A stretch of DNA of 64,000 nucleotides from Ichthyophis bannanicus (Eukaryota; Chordata; Amphibia; Gymnophiona; Ichthyophiidae). The stretch is from NCBI GenBank assembly GCA_033557465.1, contig CM066031.1, positions 1,228,135,312 through 1,228,199,311 on the forward strand. The letters are read 5' to 3'. Positions 10,706 through 21,246 of this stretch are shown here, in pieces. Each line of letters starts with the position of its first letter. The first letter of the stretch is position 1. The position numbers and the translations under genes are program-made. The notes under the pieces are model-generated. The model searched no databases and was not told the origin of the DNA. It worked only from the letters and a program-made list of their open reading frames with translations.

Positions 10706-11554
10706 ATGGCGGCCCACAAACCAGCGCGCTTAGACTTCGGGTCTCCCTCTTCTTCACACGGAAAACGCTCCAAAACAGAGTTGTCTTCCCCACAAAAGAT
10801 AGTTCCACTTCGGGAAAACCCCGAAATGCAACAGGAGATTTTGGAGGAAATACGCGGAGTGAAGGAACTGGTACAGTCCAACGGAGAAGCGCTCCGAGCC
10901 ATGCGAGAAGATTTCGGTATGCTTCAGGACCGGCTTGAAGGTCTTTCACTACGGCAGGACAACATGGCGGGGGTCCTCGACTCGCACGCGGTGCGCTTGG
11001 GGAAACTGGACAAGGCTGAGCGTCAGATACAGAATCTTCAAAAAGAGTTAGAGGATAGCAATAATCGAGCCCGTCGCACCAATGTAAGGCTCATTGGAGT
11101 ACCGGAGGGGGCGGAAGCAGGAGATATAAGAGAATTCCTGGTCAAAACTATTCCCTCCTTGCTGAAGATCACTTTTCACAGAGATCTGGAAATTGACCGA
11201 GCACATCGTGTTCCTACCAACATGGCGCTCAATCGGACGACCCCCCGGCCTATCATCTTTCGATTACTGAGATATCAGCAAGTTGAGCAAATTCTAAATG
11301 CTGCCCGGGCGAATCATCATCTGGAGTTTGAAAGTCATAAAGTCTCCTTCTTCCCTGACTTGGCAAAGCCCACAGTTGACCGTCGGAAGAGACTCCTTGC
11401 TTTTCGCCCTAGACTTCAACAGCTACAGGCTCGCTTTGGCCTATTGTATCCAGCGAAGCTCAGAGTGACTCTCCATAACCAAACTAGAACCTTCGAAGAT
11501 CCTGATCTACTAGCAACATTTTTAGATTCCAAAGAAGCAGACCAGATGCGCTAA
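10706..11554 (+). CDS. LINE ORF1 protein (coiled-coil RNA-binding chaperone, L1 ORF1p-like)
   Basis: The intact frame begins MAAHKPARLDFGSPSSSHGK and ends at a stop at 11552-11554 (282 codons). In order it has a basic, Ser-rich head; a heptad-rich coiled coil (about residues 45-135, including LQDRLEGLSLRQDN and IQNLQKELEDSNNRAR); the N.RL.GVPE RRM-type start near residue 140; a central DREIDRAHR-like block (LEIDRAHRVP) with RPIIFRLL; and a C-terminal domain with FFPDL and RRKRLLAFRPRLQQL. ORF1p of L1-type elements trimerises and packages the LINE RNA in the cytoplasm. I chose the ATG at 10706, which follows a G-run. The upstream in-frame triplets are not ATG. Confidence 0.88.
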   Translation: MAAHKPARLDFGSPSSSHGKRSKTELSSPQKIVPLRENPEMQQEILEEIRGVKELVQSNGEALRAMREDFGMLQDRLEGLSLRQDNMAGVLDSHAVRLGKLDKAERQIQNLQKELEDSNNRARRTNVRLIGVPEGAEAGDIREFLVKTIPSLLKITFHRDLEIDRAHRVPTNMALNRTTPRPIIFRLLRYQQVEQILNAARANHHLEFESHKVSFFPDLAKPTVDRRKRLLAFRPRLQQLQARFGLLYPAKLRVTLHNQTRTFEDPDLLATFLDSKEADQMR

Positions 11555-11985
11555 TCCAACAACTTGGATCTGTAATCCGCCGGCTCTGCCCGCCATTTTG
11601 AATGGCCCGACGCGGTGATCACAGCCTGGAACAGAGACTGCCTGGACTTTTCTTTCTTTCTATATATAACTTTCTTGGTCTCCTTTCCCTCCATGATGTG
11701 CACCTCGGTTGGATTCGGAACACGCACAGCTATACAGGTTATATGTTTCAATTTAGGCCTTCTCTGGGGTTTCTCCCCGCAGACATATGGTCACCAGTAA
11801 TTTCTGGGGTTCTGCTTCTTCTCTAATGCACTTCGGTGCTTATTTTTTTATATGGGGCGCTTCATTGTTTTTCATTAGCTTATTTTCTATCATGTCATGT
11901 GTACAGCCATATACAGTTAATATGAGGGACATTGTGAAATTATGTGCGTTATCATGTTCTTTCTCTGAATTTTTAACCCTTCTGA
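11555..11985 (+). other. Inter-ORF spacer of the Tx1/L1-like element
   Basis: A T-rich spacer separates ORF1 and ORF2. It holds short open frames (11602-11826 and 11787-11999) with hydrophobic low-complexity products; I treat them as non-coding. Confidence 0.6.
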
Positions 11986-14490
11986 ATGGCCTTATGTAAG
12001 ATCTTATCACTGAACGTAAAAGGCATCAATAGTCCAATCAAAAGAAAGAAAATCCTTAGCTATCTTAATCATGAGCATGCTGATTTAGTGTTTCTTCAGG
12101 AAACGCATTTAAACTCCGTTGAAACACTGAAACTTAATGCTAAGCCTTACATGGTGGCTGCCTACTCTCCCGCCGTTTCCAAACGGTGTGGGGTAGCCAT
12201 CTTGGTTAAGAAGTCTTTGCAAGCTACTGTAATGGATACTAGCTCTGATAAGGAGGGTAGATGGGCCCGTGCACACCTTAAGGTTGGAGATAGTGAATTC
12301 ACGTGTATTTGTATTTATGCTCCGAATGTGGATAACCCTGCTTACTATGCAAGTATTGCGCAGTTGGCACAGGCCTCTGCCAATACTCCATTAATACTTG
12401 GCGGCGATTTCAACCAAGTACTTGATCCTTTGATAGATAGACTGCCGCCTAGAACGAGTGGTCCACCCAAGAGTCTTGATACCCTTACAGCTCTGATGAA
12501 AGATCTTGCGTTAGTAGATATATGGAGGTTGCTTCACCCCTCCGACTTAGAGTTCACCTTTTTCTCAGCCCCCCATCACTCACAATCTAGAATAGATTTT
12601 TTTCTTATCTCCAAAGCACTGATATCCCAAGTGGACATGGCTAGGATTCATCCTCTCCATATCTCAGATCATGCTGCCATATCTTTCTCATTACATGTCA
12701 CTACGCAAGGTGAACATCCCCGTGCTTGGTTTTTTGATAGATCCCTACTAGACCACAAAGATTTTCAGGTTGACATAAAGGCCGCTATCCAAGACTACTT
12801 TCATTTTAATTCACCCCATGACACTGCGAGCTGGGCTTGGTGGGAGGGTTTCAAGGCGTCTATCCGTGCAACTATAACTAGCTATCAAATTCGACAGGGG
12901 AAACAAAGAAAGCAACATTTACTAATTCTAGAACAACAGATACAAGCTGGAGAGCGTCTCCTCACGTCCCGTACTGACCCATGTATTTTACTTCGCTTAC
13001 AACGCCTTCGTTTTCAATACAATCAGCTTTTATATACCGCTGCTGCTAAAAATATTGAATCACAACAAGGGATGTACTATCGGGAAAATAACCGTGCTGG
13101 CAAATTGTTAGCCAATGCTCTGAAAGGTCAAAAAGAAGCCAAGCGCGTTACCGCTCTCCGCAATCCGTCGGGGGGGAGCTTGGTCACTAAAGATACAGAA
13201 ATATTAGAACTCTTTCGTGATTTTTATACTCGGCTTTATCAATCTGAATGTGACTTCGAGCCAGAAGCATTTGAACGACTACTATCGGTACAACGGCCGA
13301 CCCTATTTGACGAAGATAGAGAGGCCATGGACAAACCATTCACTTTATCAGAAATTCAATCTGCACTCAAGAGATGTGCCACAGGTCGAGCCGCAGGCCC
13401 GGACGGTCTCCCAGCTGAATTCTACAAAACTTTTAACGCTGACTTAGCTCCGTTTTTGAAACTTTATTTTTCTGCTCTGGCCGAGGAGGGATCTCCTTCT
13501 GGATCCTTCTCAATGGCAAATGTAGTAGTTTTTGAGAAAGAGGGGAGAGATCCGCAACTAACAGCTAATTATCGTCCAATTTCCCTACTAAACGCAGACT
13601 ATAAAATATTTGCCACCATTCTCTCCACCCGGCTCTCCGACAAGATGTCTACTTTAATACACCCAGATCAATGCGGTTTCATTCCCGGTAGATCAACTGC
13701 TGATAATGCTAGGACTCTATGTCATGTACTGACCGCCGCAGTTAATCTTGATCGACCATTGGTTGGCCTCTCACTTGATGCTGAGAAGGCCTTCGACCGC
13801 TTAGAATGGCCCTTCTTGTTTGCAACTCTCCGCTGGTACGGATTCGGAGAAGGCTTTCTCCGTTGTCTCCGACTCATGTATGCACAGCCTACAGCTAGTA
13901 TCTGTGCTAATGCTTTAAAGTCTCAGCCATTTCCCCTGCAACGCGGTACTCGCCAGGGATGCCCACTGTCTCCACTTCTTTTCGATCTCGCACTCGAACC
14001 CTTAGCTTTACTAATACGGCAATCCAAGGATATTCATGGAGTCCCCTTCTCTCATAGGGAAATCAAAATTTCAGCATATGCTGATGACCTTATGCTCTTT
14101 GTCTCCCTAGACTCAGTGCCGGCTGTCCTAGAGCAAATTGGTAAATATTCACAACTCTCGGGCTATAAGATAAATTGGACCAAATCGGTAGCCTTTCCAC
14201 TAAATCCTCTGATCCATCAGGCAGATATGCAATCCTTTCCCTTTTTATGGCAACCTCGCATGGTCAAATACCTTGGGGTGCACTACTGCTCTCCTTTGGA
14301 AGACACCATCACCTTTAATGCCAAAGACTTAACCTCTAAGGTCCGGGCGCTTACTCAACGCTGGACTCCTTTAACACTTACTTGGTGGGGCCGCCTAGAA
14401 ACCATTAAAATGATGATTGTTCCCAAAGTGAACTACATTTTAGAAATGCTGCCATGTCTCCTACCTTGACGTACATATAAAGATTTAGAG
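11986..14490 (+). pseudogene. LINE ORF2 protein, endonuclease and reverse transcriptase part
   Basis: The frame starts MALCKILSLNVKGIN. The APE-type endonuclease (residues 1 to about 235) shows SLNVKGIN, VFLQETH, ILGGDFN, SRIDFF and ISDHA, so its catalytic residues are present. The RT (about 450-760) shows AAGPDGLPAEFYK, NYRPISLLN, GFIPGRSTADN, LDAEKAFDRLEW, RQGCPLSPLLFDLALEPLA and ISAYADDLMLF (YADD at residue 698). The frame stops at TGA 14467-14469, about 827 codons in, eight codons before the hAT. Continuing in the same frame reaches the hAT at 14491 and leads exactly into 17289. ORF2 nicks the target and primes reverse transcription there. TGA followed by CG context is compatible with CpG decay of an Arg codon. 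Confidence 0.9.
14483..14490. repeat. Target-site duplication, left copy, of hAT copy 1
   Basis: The 8 bases atttagag are repeated at 17281-17288. Eight-base duplications are diagnostic of hAT transposition. Confidence 0.92.
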
Positions 14491-14633
14491 CAGGGGTCTC
14501 AAACACGCGGCCCGCGGGCCGCATGCGGCCCGCGAGAGACCTTTGTGCGGCCCGCGATGCATAGGAAAAAAACAAAACAAAACCCGGCTTCTGCTGCTGC
14601 TGTCCCGCGGCCCCTTCCCATCTGCCCGGCAAT

Positions 14634-14957
14634 AGCGGCAATATCGCAAGTGCCGCGGCCCCCCCCCCCCCCCTCTCCCTCCCTCCCTCCCTCCCTCCGG
14701 CAGATCCCTCCCTGCTTGCCTGTCAGTTCTTCTCCCCTTCGGCTTTCAGAGCCGCGAAGGGAGAGCGTCTCCCTCACGACTCTGTTAAGCTCACCGGGGC
14801 AGATGGGAAATTTCCCATAAGCCCCAGCGGGCTTAACAGAGTCACGAGGGAGAAGCTCTCCCTTCGCGGCTCTGAAAGCCGAAGGGGAGAATTGACAAGC
14901 AGGGAGGGATCTGCCGGGGGGGGGGGGGGGGGGCCGCGGCACTTGCGATATTGCTGC
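14634..14957. repeat. Large palindrome centred on GGGAAATTTCCC
   Basis: Both arms pair from about 14634/14957 to the centre between 14810 and 14811. The centre is the perfect palindrome GGGAAATTTCCC (14805-14816). Paired blocks include GACTCTGTTAAGC (14778) with GCTTAACAGAGTC (14831), the CTTCGGCTTTCAGAGCCGCG block with its complement, and a poly-C run (from about 14661) opposite a poly-G run (from about 14917). The arms differ in the length of the pyrimidine tract. Confidence 0.9.
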
Positions 14958-14959
14958 TA

Positions 14960-16335
14960 CTCCCATGAATATGGCGGCTGTATGTGACAACCTCTCGTTT
15001 GATCTCTAACTCCAACATTGGATCCCAGCATGCTCCTATGATGGGCAAGAGCTGTTGAGGGACTCTCATTTTGATAGATCCTGCCCCACTGTGTCCCGAT
15101 GTGGCAGACGGCTGGCGGCAGGCTAACTCATTCAGGCATTCTTCCCATTCACCAGCCATGTGTCCAGCCTTCCTTGCTGATCTTCAGGCTCGAGGCAGGT
15201 CCTCTCTGACCTTCACTGCCTGGAAAGATCCTGCACAGTTGATATCAATAATATCATAAAGGAGATCATAACCTAATGAATCTTCACCTTCTCCGCCTCC
15301 GTTAAATCACTGAAGCAGAAAATAGAATGATTCTGAGGGAGACCTGAAACCTCTGGGATAACAACAGTCACAACACTCTCCATGAAAGAAATCTCCATCA
15401 GATGAACCTCCCTCAAGAATAAAACAGGCTCCTCCTGCCATGGGCTGGAAGAACACTCTGACAGCAGATTCACCACAGCTCATGGTTTCTGTGGCCTGCA
15501 AAGGGGTGGAAACAATATTGTCCAATGAGCCAGATGATACTAAACCTCGTCACAACCGTGATGCCATCTCTGGCTTTCATACCACATGACCCCCATGAGT
15601 TGCCCGGCTCACAGCTGTGGTACACTGCATATGGTTCTGTGTGGTGTGCTGGGGTGGGTATACACAGAAAGAATGTGCAAAGGAGCAAGAGGTGTGCGGC
15701 TCTACTGAGCACACTCTCCCCTTTCTCTCTCTCACCTCCACCTCCCATTCATGTGGACTTTCTCCTTCAGCTGGTGGAAACGTCTGCTAGTACGGTACAC
15801 TTATGGCACTGAAAGCTCAATATAGGCCTGTTCCAGTTGAATTGAAAGTACAAAGAATCAGAAACAAACTGCTTAAAATCAGATTGGCTACAGGTGCCCC
15901 AAAGACCAAATTGAAGACTATTGTCCTAAATTCAGCCTGTTGCCTTATACCAGGACTTCCCAACCCTATCCTGCTGACCCTTCAGCTAGGTGAGGCTAAG
16001 GAACATTCACAATGAATAAGCAGGAGATTACTTTGCATACATTGAAAACCCAACAATTATATAAATGGAAGACAATATGTGCAACACTCCTTTTTCAAAG
16101 AAACTCAGTGCATTTTACAGCATAAGAATAATACAATCAATAATATGAACAATAAAAACCCAAACCTACAACATAAGAACATACGATTTGCCATACTGGA
16201 TCAGACCAAAGGTCCATTAAACCCAGTATCCTGTTTCCAATGGTGGCCAATACCAGTTACAAGTACCTGGAAGGATCCCAAAGGTAGATTCCATACTGCT
16301 TATCCCTGGGGTTTTCCCCAGTACACTTTTCCCCA
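14960..16335. other. Segment of hAT copy 1 absent from copy 2, with a CR1 3' end inside
   Basis: Flanks on either side (CAGCC.GCTTTTTT and the palindrome end) line up with adjacent sequence in hAT copy 2, so about 1.37 kb appears to be inserted here. About 16165-16335 is the 3' end of a minus-strand CR1-like LINE: the complement of an 8-bp TTATGTTC tail, then 'ccatactggatcagaccaaa'. The rest has no recognised content and the short open frames in it are not convincing. Confidence 0.5.
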
Positions 16336-16361
16336 GCCAGCTTTTTTCTAAAGTTTAATTT

Positions 16362-16635
16362 TCCCGGGGGGGGGGGGAGGGAGCAGGACTTGATGTGGGC
16401 TGCTGGGGTGGGGAGTAGGACTTAATGTGGGCTGCTGGGGGGGTAGGACAGGAAATGGGGTGATGGGGGATAGTACTGAAAATGGGGTGATGGGGGTTAG
16501 GACTGGTAATGGACAGATGGGGGTTAGGACTGGAGGTGGTCTAATTGGGGGGCTAAGACTGAAAATGGGGTTATGGGGGGGCTAAGAATGAAGATGGGGC
16601 GATGGAAGGGTTAGGCCTGGAAGTGGGCTGTTGGA
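16362..16635. repeat. G-rich minisatellite inside hAT copy 1
   Basis: Units of roughly 27-32 bp of the form 'gggctgatgggggttaggactgg' repeat irregularly. The same repeat is longer in hAT copy 2. Confidence 0.8.
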
Positions 16636-17280
16636 AATGTGCATCTTTAACGTCTGCATTTTATTTAATACAAGAGGAAATCAATGTATAGTTTTATTTC
16701 TACAGTGTTGTACATTCTAAGTTTGGCTTTTGGGGTTCCCAGTTTAATTGTCTTCCTGTTTCTAAATTGTGATTCCTTGTTTGGTGATGGTGTATGTTCT
16801 GCATGTGTAACTGAGCTGAGGTATTCTGTTTATGTAATTCCTATTTGACATTGCCACTTGTTCTCTTTCCCGAGTAGGTCATGTATTGTTATTCTCTGAA
16901 ATGTGTTGATTTAATATTTGCAGTGTTGCTTTTGATAGTTAGGGTATGGTGCTTTGTGAGTCCTGGTAGTGCTGTTAGGACATGGCAGGTTTGCTATGGG
17001 TTCTAAATGAGCAGTGTTTCTAGTAGTTCCTAATGTGCCTGACGGTTGGCACTGGTTTATAGTAATGTAGAAATCTTTTAGTCTTTCTTTATCCATACAC
17101 TCATTAAGAGGCATGTTTACTAAAAGTTAGTGTATGGTAACCTTATGCAAATATTTATGCAAATGATGCCCTTATGCAAATGATGCCCTTATGCAAATGA
17201 GGCCTGCGTCTTGTGCGGCCCCCGGGTTACTCTACAAGTCCTCATTTGGCCCTCAAAGCAATTTGAGTTTGAGACCCGTG

Positions 17281-17288
17281 ATTTAGAG
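17281..17288. repeat. Target-site duplication, right copy, of hAT copy 1
   Basis: Exact repeat of atttagag at 14483-14490. Confidence 0.92.
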
Positions 17289-18572
17289 GGTCTTCTGACT
17301 AGATACTTATGGCAAAACAAGACACCTAGGATAGCGAAACATAAGTTACAAGCAGATAAAGAAAATGGTGGTGTCAGATTCCCTGATTTCCTGAAATACC
17401 ACCATTCTTTTCTTCTCAAACAAGGCGCTCGTTGGCTGGAAGACCTCACACCGAGTAGACCAGTGTGGCTAGATATAGAGGAGGACCTTTGCAAACCAAT
17501 TCCTCTTACTTATCTCCCTGGTATGACTCTCCCATCAGACTCCCACTATCCACCAATGCTCTTAGACACTTTAGGTGCCTTTAATACCCTTGAGCAATCT
17601 CTAGACCCCCGACTTTGTCCGCTAGATAGACTCCCGCTTTGGCACAATGCTCGATTTCAAATACAAAATAAACCGATGGCGTGGAGCCCCTGGTACACTA
17701 GGGGCATTTGGATCCCTAACCAGCTGTTCTATGATGGTCGCTGGAAAACTTTTAGCGAATTACAACTTGAATTTGGTCTCCCAGCGAAACACTACTTTCA
17801 GTTGGTGCAACTTCAGCATTGTCTTCGGAGTGCTAAGGTGCTCCCGCCATCGGAAACCCATACCCAAGGATTGTCGGAGATAATCCGATCTATCGGGAGC
17901 TTATCGGGTGTGGCATCTAACTTTTACAAAACTTTATGTAATACTGTAAATAGAGGCACTCCTACAGCACAGAAATCCTGGGAGCGGGAAATGCATGTAA
18001 CTTTGACCCCGGAGCAATGGAGCCTAGTCTGGAGCAAGGTGACACGGGTCTCTCGATCCGCCTCACTCACTCAGACACTTTTCTTTCTAGCCCACCGATG
18101 TTTCTATACTCCTGACAGGTTAGCCAAATGGAACGCCACCCAGAGCAATAGATGCTGGACATGCCATGTGGCCATTGGTTCACTAACTCATGTTATGTAT
18201 GAATGCCCCGCATTACAGTATTACTGGAGTCGGGTCTGGGGTCGTATTCAATCTATTTTGCACTTTCAGGAGCCCCTCTCTTGGAAGATAGTGGGACTCC
18301 GCTCAGCTGCGGGGATCCCCTCTCTTCCCAAATCGGCTTACTTCCTTTTAGACTTTATGCTGGGCATAGCTATTTCCCTAATTACGAAATACTGGAAAAA
18401 TAGCTCCCATCTGAGCCCCAATGAATGGTGGAATCATGTCTGTCTCTACAGTAAATATGAGCAAATACCTCGTATGTTAGCTGCTTCCGCTCAGACTCCC
18501 CACCACTTGTCTAAATGGAAGATGCTCAACGACTATGTTCAAACTGCTCAATGCTCTCATCTGACTGTTTAA
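17289..18572 (+). pseudogene. LINE ORF2 protein, C-terminal part
   Basis: This frame is the direct continuation of ORF2 across the hAT. It begins GLLTRYLWQNKTPRI and runs 427 codons to its stop. It carries the L1-type post-RT region (ENGGVRFPDFLKYHH, LPLWHNARF, WSPWYTRGIW) and a C-terminal zinc-knuckle-like pattern C-X2-C-X8-H-X4-C (CWTC, then THVMYEC). With the first part the protein would be about 1,260 residues, normal for this class. The same C-terminal cysteine/histidine spacing is conserved in the second L1/Tx1-like element near 63695-63750. Confidence 0.9.
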
Positions 18573-18812
18573 ATCTGTGTAAATCTCTGTCACATGATCA
18601 TTCTGTATCGCAGATACTATTTCTGTTTGTTTTGATGTACAATTACTGTTGTTTGTAAGCGCTTATATGATGATACTTATCAGCTTAGAGAAGAAGCATA
18701 GGGGTGGGGGGTAATTGGGGTTGCTTTTTCCTTATTGTATGCTTGTATTTGTTTCCTTTGGTGTGTTTCTTTTTGCTTGTTGTAAAATGAAAATAAAAGT
18801 TTAAAAAAAAAA
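18573..18812 (+). other. 3' UTR and poly(A) tail of the Tx1/L1-like element
   Basis: A T-rich 3' UTR ends in AATAAAAG followed by an interrupted A-run, then the right 15-bp target duplication at 18813-18827. Confidence 0.88.
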
Positions 18813-18827
18813 AGAGCAATCTAGCTC
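18813..18827. repeat. Target-site duplication, right copy, of the Tx1/L1-like LINE
   Basis: Exact repeat of agagcaatctagctc at 10557-10571. Confidence 0.93.
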
Positions 18828-19483
18828 TTCGAGTATTCCACACCCAGCTCAGCTACAAGACAGTCCTAGTCCAGACGGACAATCAAGTAGCCATGTTCTA
18901 TGTGAACAAGCAGGGCGGAACAGGCTCTCTGTCATTATGCAACGAAGCTTTACGACTGTGGGCCCTCGCCAAAGAGCATCAAATTCACCTTCTAGTGGTA
19001 TATCTTCCAGGCATTCAAAACCTTTGGGCAGACAAACTCAGTTGAGTACTGCTGCCTCATGAGTGATCCCTCCACCTAGACCAGGTGGCAAAGTTATTTC
19101 ATCTCTGGGGCACTCCAGACATAGACCTCTTTGCAAGTTCACTGAATGCCAAACTTCCCCGGTTCTGTTCCAGGATTCCGGCTCACAACTGTCAGGCAAG
19201 GGATGCCTTCCTCCTTCACTGGGGTCAGGACTTCCTTTATGCCTTCCCATCCATTCCCCTCATCCCCAAAACGCTCTTCAAGCTTCAGAGAGACAGGGGT
19301 CGCATGATTCTCATAGCACCACGATGGCCACGCCAAACGTGGTATTCCCTGCTTCTACATCTCTCTCAAGCAGCACCTCTGGAGATAGGACATGTTCCAG
19401 ATCTCCTTTCCCAGGAGAACGGGACACTAGGGCACCCGAATCCCCAGTCCCTGCACCTCACGGCCTGGTTGCTGAAGGCTTAG
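18828..19483 (+). pseudogene. DIRS RNase H C-terminal part and adjoining domain
   Basis: The sequence resumes the DIRS RNase H: LALRVFHTQLSYKTVLVQTD, NQVAMFYVNKQGG (catalytic Asp in QTDN) and LLVVYLPGIQNLWADKLS. After a stop near 19040 comes GTPDIDLFASSLNAKLPRFCS and a WGQDFLYAFPSIPLIPKTL block, which ends at 19483. A segment of this kind commonly lies between RNase H and recombinase in DIRS elements and has been described as methyltransferase-like; I cannot confirm that activity. The frame overlaps the start of the recombinase frame, as is usual in this family. Confidence 0.8.
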
Positions 19484-19989
19484 ACCTCCAAGATTTCAAC
19501 CTGTCCCAACAGGTAAAAGATATCCTTCAGGCTTCTAGGAAACTTTCCACAAGAAGATCTTATGCCTTCAAGTGGAAACGTTTTACTATATGGTGCTCCA
19601 AGAAGGGATTAAACCCCCTGGTCATACCCTTAGAATCGATACTAGAGTATCTCCTTCACTTATCGAATTCTGGTCTAAAGACCAATTCGGTAAGAGTCCA
19701 TCTTAGTGCAATTGCAGCTTCTTATAAGCCTCTGAATGGACAACCAATTTCCTCTCATCCACTCCTATCAAGATTTATGAGAGGCCTTTTGTTAACTAAA
19801 CCTCCCATCAAGCCACCACTGGTGGCGTGGGATCTAAATCTAGTTCTCAGGCAGCTCATGAAGCTGCCTTTTGAACCTTTGGCCATTACAGCCCTTAAGG
19901 TTTTGACCTGGAAGGTCATCTTCCTAATTGCAATCCCTCTGCCTGTTGCATTAGTGAATTGCAAGCTTTAGTGGCTGATCCTCCTTATA
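19484..19989 (+). pseudogene. DIRS tyrosine recombinase, N-terminal and central part
   Basis: The frame, which is open from about 19063, encodes the SAM-like core-binding domain: ILQASRKLSTRRSYAFKWKR, FTIWCSKKGLNPL, ILEYLLHLSNSGLKTNSVRV, HLSAIAASYKPL, HPLLSRFMRGL. It then enters the catalytic domain (LVLRQLMKLPFEPLAITALK). A frame change near 19945 and the MITE inserted at 19990 interrupt it. Tyrosine recombinases integrate the circular DIRS DNA. The equivalent domain in DIRS copy 2 is at 50866-51020. Confidence 0.82.
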
Positions 19990-20603
19990 CAGTCAAACCT
20001 CGGTTTTCGTTGGCCCCGGTTTTCGTACGTTTCGGTTTTCGACGTTTTTTCTGACTGAGATGTTGTCTCGGTTATCGGATATCGCCTCGGTTTTCGTTGT
20101 GTTACTGAACAGCTGATGGTCCCAATAGTGGCTGGTGCTGCTCCTCCTATGGGCAAGGGCAGGAATGTGGACAAATTGCCAGCCTCCATGTGCCTCCCCA
20201 GTCCCGGCAGCACTACCCCCCGGACTCACCGATCGCGTGTTGAAGCGAAAGTCAGCTGAGCAAGAGTCAGAGTCAGAGTCAAGAGCCAAGGATTGCACAG
20301 AGAGGAAGGCCCCGATCTCTCCACCGCCTGCCTGTTCTCTGGAGCGCCTCCTCAGGCTCGGAGGTAGCAGGGTAGCTGTCAATGTAAGCAGGAGATGTTG
20401 CAGTGCCGTACAGTACAATATCTGTGTGTTTGCTGTCCTGTGGACGATCGGGCAGGTGAGAGAAGTGACAGGAGCTGGGTGTCTGGAACGGATTAATTGA
20501 ATTTACATTATTTCCTATGGGAAATATTGCTTCGGTTTTCGTACGTTTCGGTTTTAGTCAGTCTTCTTAGAACGGATTAATAATGAAAACCGAGGTTTGA
20601 CTG
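19990..20603. mobile_element. Tc1/mariner-superfamily MITE (pogo/Tigger-like ends)
   Basis: It is 614 bp with terminal inverted repeats beginning CAGTCAAACCTCGGTTTTC and TA at both flanks (19988-19989 and 20604-20605). The subterminal motif CGGTTTTCGTACGTTTCGG occurs in direct orientation near both ends (about 20020 and 20530). No transposase is encoded; the 121-codon frame at 20135-20500 is not recognisable. TA duplication and the end sequence point to a mariner-type transposase supplied in trans. Pogo/Tigger assignment is by resemblance only. Confidence 0.85.
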
Positions 20604-20605
20604 TA

Positions 20606-21140
20606 CTAGGTTTCATCATGATAAGGTTGTTCTTCAAACTCACCCACACTTTATGCCAAAGGTGGTTTCGCCTTTTCATTTAAATCAATTTATCTTCCTG
20701 TATTTTTTTCCTGAGGCCTCACGCCTCTAATGCAGAAAGAAACCTTCATACTTTAGATTGTAAAAGAGCCTTAGCCTTTTACATACAAAGAATACAGCAA
20801 CATAGAAAGTCCTCACAACTTTTTATAGCTTTTGACCCTAGTCATTTGGGATGTCCAGTCTCCAAAAGAACTTTATCTAAATGGATTGCCCAATGCATAC
20901 CTTTGCTTATGAGAGTAAGGGTCTTTCTCTTCAGGACCATGTCACAGCTCATAATATGAGAGCCATGGCAGCTTCTATGCCTAATCTCCACTTTGTGCCT
21001 ATCAATGACATTTGCCGAGGAGCCACCTGGGCTTCGGTACACACCTTCACAGTCCACTACTGCCTGGATAAAGCCTCCCGACGGGATGCCTCCTTTGGCC
21101 AAGCTGTTCAAAATCTTTCACACCTAAATCAACTCCTACC
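20606..21140 (+). pseudogene. DIRS tyrosine recombinase, catalytic C-terminal part
   Basis: After the MITE the recombinase continues through several frames. The last stretch (from about 20881) holds an AHNMRAMAA motif, equivalent to the His-x-x-Arg catalytic box, and GATWASVHTFTVHYCLD, which contains the Trp and the catalytic Tyr position. DIRS copy 2 has the same order (HRVRVMA, then AATWFSIHTFAAHYYL) in an open frame at 51845-52414. Frame changes near 20740 and 20900 break this copy. Confidence 0.78.
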
Positions 21141-21246
21141 CACCAACCCTGGTGGGATGCCAGAGATCCATGGGAGGAAGGGTTCCCACCTTCTAGGGTG
21201 GCACCTTCCTGGGGCTATCTCCCTGGCATCTTCAGCTAGGGAATCC

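Larger units (their letters stand above)
14491..17280. mobile_element. Non-autonomous hAT transposon, copy 1, with a large central palindrome
   Basis: Ends are CAGGGGTCTCAAAC at the left and the complement of CACGGGTCTCAAAC at the right, flanked by the 8-bp duplication atttagag. The left 50 bases are CGCGGCCC-rich. No transposase frame is visible, so it would depend on one supplied in trans. Contents in order: GC-rich end, palindrome (about 14634-14957), a segment of about 1.37 kb absent from hAT copy 2 (about 14960-16335), a G-rich minisatellite (16362-16635), and a unique 3' core (about 16630-17190) shared with copy 2. It interrupts ORF2 of the LINE without changing frame apart from the duplication. 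Confidence 0.88.
10572..18812 (+). mobile_element. Tx1/L1-like non-LTR retrotransposon, apparently full length, split by a hAT
   Basis: The element has a GC-rich 5' end, ORF1 (10706-11554), an inter-ORF spacer of about 430 bp, ORF2 (11986-14490 and 17289-18572), a 3' UTR of about 230 bp ending AATAAAAGTTTAAAAAAAAAA, and a perfect 15-bp target duplication. ORF1 is of the coiled-coil type and ORF2 has an APE-type endonuclease plus RT, which places it in the L1/Tx1 group. Without the hAT and one copy of its 8-bp duplication it is about 5.4 kb. The only coding lesions I see are one in-frame TGA at 14467 and the hAT insertion, so it inserted relatively recently. Confidence 0.92.

Noticed and set aside
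14499..14990. 163-codon minus-strand frame through the hAT palindrome
   Set aside because: The product is Pro/Gly/Arg low complexity produced by GC-rich inverted arms and C-runs.
20135..20500. 121-codon frame inside the MITE
   Set aside because: No transposase motif; the element is too short and non-coding by structure.
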